Source: Erysipelotrichaceae bacterium
GTDB taxonomy: Bacteria; Bacillota_I; Bacilli_A; Erysipelotrichales; Erysipelotrichaceae
DNA length: 7,255 nucleotides
Reading direction: 5' to 3'
NCBI GenBank assembly: GCA_017614055.1
Contig: JAGACP010000106.1
Location: 1-7,255, forward strand
Shown here one piece after another: positions 5,763 to 7,255 of this stretch. How positions within the stretch are numbered: position 1 is the first letter of the stretch; each line of letters opens with the position of its first letter. The notes under the pieces were generated by a model. That model was not told the DNA's origin. It did not search any database and saw only the letters and a list, made by a program, of their open reading frames with translations. A program made the translations under genes and the position numbers.

Positions 5763-6650
5763 TTCTATTTCAAACCCCTCAGCAATAAGCCTGTCGAGCC
5801 TTGCTTTCTGTTGATCATTAAGCTTCGCGAACGGTCTGCGGCATGTACCGCAGTCTATGCCCTGCTTCATGAACATATATTTGACGGCGGAGAAGATGCC
5901 CACGCTGACCATCTCCTTCACTCTGTGGTTGATCAGCGACTGGACCTTCTGAGCTTCTTCGATCCTGTTCTCTTCATACAGATCCATCAGTCTTCTGAAA
6001 GTCTTCGGATAAAGATTGACGGTCGTGCCTATCGCGGCATTCGCTCCGGCAACCAGTCCCGACAGGAAGATCTCGTCGAAACCGTTGAGATACACCTTGT
6101 CAGGGAAATCATTCTTCATCCTCTCCAGACCGAACAGATCGGTGGAAGTGTGCTTGATGCCTATCACATGATCATTCTCGAGCAGTCTTCCCGCATTGTC
6201 CCTGTTGAAGGAAACGCCGGTGAACTGCGGGATGTTGTAGACGATCACCGGGATGTCGGGAACCTCGTTCACCACATCCAGATAATAGTCCACGATCTCG
6301 TCCATCGAGAAATTGTAGTAGTAAGGCGGTATCATGCTGACGGCATCCGCTCCGGCATTCAACGCATGCTTCGCCAGTTCGACGACATCCTTCGTCGCCA
6401 CCGTACCGATATGCGATATGACCGGAACTCTTCCCCTGACTTCATCGAGGACGACTTCCAGGACTCTCTTTCTCTCTTCCAGCGAAAGAAGCAGCCCCTC
6501 TCCCGATGATCCGCAGCAGTAGAAACCTTCGACACCGTTGTCCAGTTCAAACTCTACGAGCTTCCTTATCGCCTCCTCGTTCAGTGATTCATCTTCATTG
6601 AAAGGAGTGACCAGTGCCGAATAGATTACTTTAAGCTTATCCTTTACCAT
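5760..6650 (-). CDS. DapA/NanA-superfamily aldolase, N-acetylneuraminate-lyase-like
   Basis: This class I (Schiff-base) aldolase of the DHDPS/NAL superfamily cleaves a 2-keto-3-deoxy sugar acid to pyruvate and an aldose. At 296 residues it aligns almost without gaps to my recollection of E. coli NanA, offset +1. S48-S49 in CGSSGEG match the pyruvate-carboxylate site, Y138 in VYNIP is the catalytic Tyr, K166 in GIKHTS is the Schiff-base Lys, and T168 matches T167. D192 and E193 in NGFDE match the NAL residues that hold the polyhydroxy tail and that DHDPS lacks. T209 stands where NAL has S208. This argues for a long polyol acid (sialic acid, Kdo, KDN) over lysine biosynthesis. I chose the ATG at 6650 over 6659 because GGTGG (6660-6664) is 9 bases before it. 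The gene overlaps the SDR stop by 7 bases. Confidence 0.88.
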   Translation of the reverse strand: MVKDKLKVIYSALVTPFNEDESLNEEAIRKLVEFELDNGVEGFYCCGSSGEGLLLSLEERKRVLEVVLDEVRGRVPVISHIGTVATKDVVELAKHALNAGADAVSMIPPYYYNFSMDEIVDYYLDVVNEVPDIPVIVYNIPQFTGVSFNRDNAGRLLENDHVIGIKHTSTDLFGLERMKNDFPDKVYLNGFDEIFLSGLVAGANAAIGTTVNLYPKTFRRLMDLYEENRIEEAQKVQSLINHRVKEMVSVGIFSAVKYMFMKQGIDCGTCRRPFAKLNDQQKARLDRLIAEGFEIE

Positions 6651-7255
6651 GCGGTCCATCCACCGTCCATGATCAGATTGGAACCTGTCATGTATCTGCT
6701 TGCGTCAGACGCAAGGAAGATGATCGCACCGTTGTATTCATCCTCTCTGGCCATCCTGCCGATAGGTATCCTTGCCTCGTAGTTGGCATGGAAATAATCA
6801 TCCTGGGTATCTCTCCATACGCCTGAAGGCGTGAAAGTGTTCACCCTGATGCCGTTCTTTGCCCAGTAGGTGGCGCAGTATCTGGTCAGGTTGTATACGC
6901 CCGATTTGGAAGCAGAGTAGGCGACAGGCTTGATGAATGGAACGCCCGTCATCTCCTTCTTGTATGCGTAGATGTCCTGTACCGGCGACAGCATGCCGTA
7001 AATAGATCCGACATTGATTATCGAACCCGGCTTTCCCGCCCTTGCCATCCTTGCGCCTACCGCCTGATCGATCAGGAATGCGCCGACAAGGTTGACTTCC
7101 ACGACCTGTCTGAATACGTCCTCAGGGAAGTTCTCGAAAGGTCCCGATACCTCCGGAGGTGCGGAAGGCTGGGTATCCAGTCCGGCATTGTTCACAAGGA
7201 CATCCGGAGTCCCCCACACTTTCTCCACATCGTCCAGAGCCGTGTTGATCTCATC
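6644..7255 (-). CDS. Short-chain dehydrogenase/reductase (SDR), partial at 5' end
   Basis: This NAD(P)-dependent sugar or alcohol oxidoreductase of the classical SDR type shows 203 residues up to stop TAA. The frame is open to the right edge (upstream of NNAG it reads DEINTALDDVEKVWGTPDVL), so the GTG at 7228 is not the start. About 50 N-terminal residues, including the TGxxxGIG cofactor loop, are outside the window. Visible are VLVNNAG, the helix-4 Asn in VEVNLVGAF, INVGSIYG with catalytic Ser, AYSASK with Tyr and Lys four apart, and the C-terminal MTGSNLIMDGGW. Ser to Tyr spans 29 residues where about 13 is usual, so there is an insertion of about 16 residues (from GMLSPVQ to PFIKP). From memory, similar long-loop SDRs occur in nonulosonate and flagellin-glycan clusters (PtmA-like). 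As first visible gene of the block it probably oxidises or reduces the sugar acid or its product; the substrate is unknown. Confidence 0.9.
   Translation of the reverse strand, partial: DEINTALDDVEKVWGTPDVLVNNAGLDTQPSAPPEVSGPFENFPEDVFRQVVEVNLVGAFLIDQAVGARMARAGKPGSIINVGSIYGMLSPVQDIYAYKKEMTGVPFIKPVAYSASKSGVYNLTRYCATYWAKNGIRVNTFTPSGVWRDTQDDYFHANYEARIPIGRMAREDEYNGAIIFLASDASRYMTGSNLIMDGGWTAW
6660..6664 (-). promoter_or_regulatory. Weak Shine-Dalgarno of the aldolase gene inside the SDR 3' end
   Basis: The minus strand reads GGTGG, 9 bases before the ATG at 6650 and directly against the alternative ATG at 6659. It favours the shorter aldolase start and coupling to SDR translation. Confidence 0.45.

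Noticed and set aside
5175..6509. Long open frame of 444 codons on the plus strand
   Set aside because: It lies antisense to the kinase and aldolase genes, which have clear family motifs. Its translation is rich in Arg, His and Gln and shows no recognisable motif, as expected from the reverse of a codon-biased gene.
5760..6650. Lysine-biosynthesis dihydrodipicolinate synthase
   Set aside because: The NGFDE polyol-binding motif and near gap-free alignment to N-acetylneuraminate lyase, plus the sugar-gene context, point away from DapA.
1..7255. Mobile elements, CRISPR arrays, tRNA or rRNA genes
   Set aside because: Looked for on both strands; no transposase-like protein, spaced direct repeats, terminal inverted repeats or RNA-gene signatures were seen. 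Genes cover nearly all of the window.

Overview
The window (base composition near 50% GC by eye) carries genes on the minus strand only, packed head to tail, so transcription runs from high to low coordinates. The substrate-binding protein is a lipoprotein (LTAC lipobox, glycine-rich spacer), Shine-Dalgarno sites are strong, and a near-consensus sigma-A-type promoter is present. Together these suggest a Gram-positive Firmicute, probably a Clostridia-like anaerobe. This is an inference from style; no marker gene identifies the species.

First block (about 7255 down to 3714), a carbohydrate catabolic operon. In order of transcription it encodes a short-chain dehydrogenase (5' end outside the window), a DapA/NanA-superfamily aldolase with N-acetylneuraminate-lyase-type residues, a ribokinase-like PfkB sugar kinase, a SIS-domain-only KpsF/GutQ/KdsD-type sugar-phosphate isomerase, and an RbsD/FucU-family sugar mutarotase. 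Genes overlap or lie 4 to 11 bases apart. At two of these junctions the upstream TAG stop codon is part of the next gene's Shine-Dalgarno.

Intergenic region (3563-3713). This AT-rich 151-base stretch has a strong predicted promoter (TTGACT, 18 bases, TATAAT), a cre/LacI-like palindrome touching the -35 box, and an inverted repeat over the predicted start site. It has no evident terminator, so read-through from the first block is possible.

Second block (3562 down to 1, continuing off the left edge), a Liv-type (HAAT family) ABC importer: lipoprotein substrate-binding protein, LivH and LivM permeases, and the N-terminal 132 residues of the LivG ATPase. A 13-bp hairpin followed by a U-run lies between the binding protein and livH and probably lowers permease expression relative to the binding protein.

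Most interesting reading (inference): aldolase, mutarotase, kinase and isomerase together match a catabolic route for 3-deoxy-D-manno-octulosonate (Kdo) or a similar 2-keto-3-deoxy sugar acid. The aldolase would release pyruvate and D-arabinose, the mutarotase would equilibrate D-arabinose forms, the kinase would make D-arabinose 5-phosphate, and the SIS protein would convert it to D-ribulose 5-phosphate. This is the reverse logic of Kdo biosynthesis. The neighbouring importer, of a class usually tied to amino acids, may bring in the substrate. Ribose, sialic acid and glycated-amino-acid alternatives are considered below.
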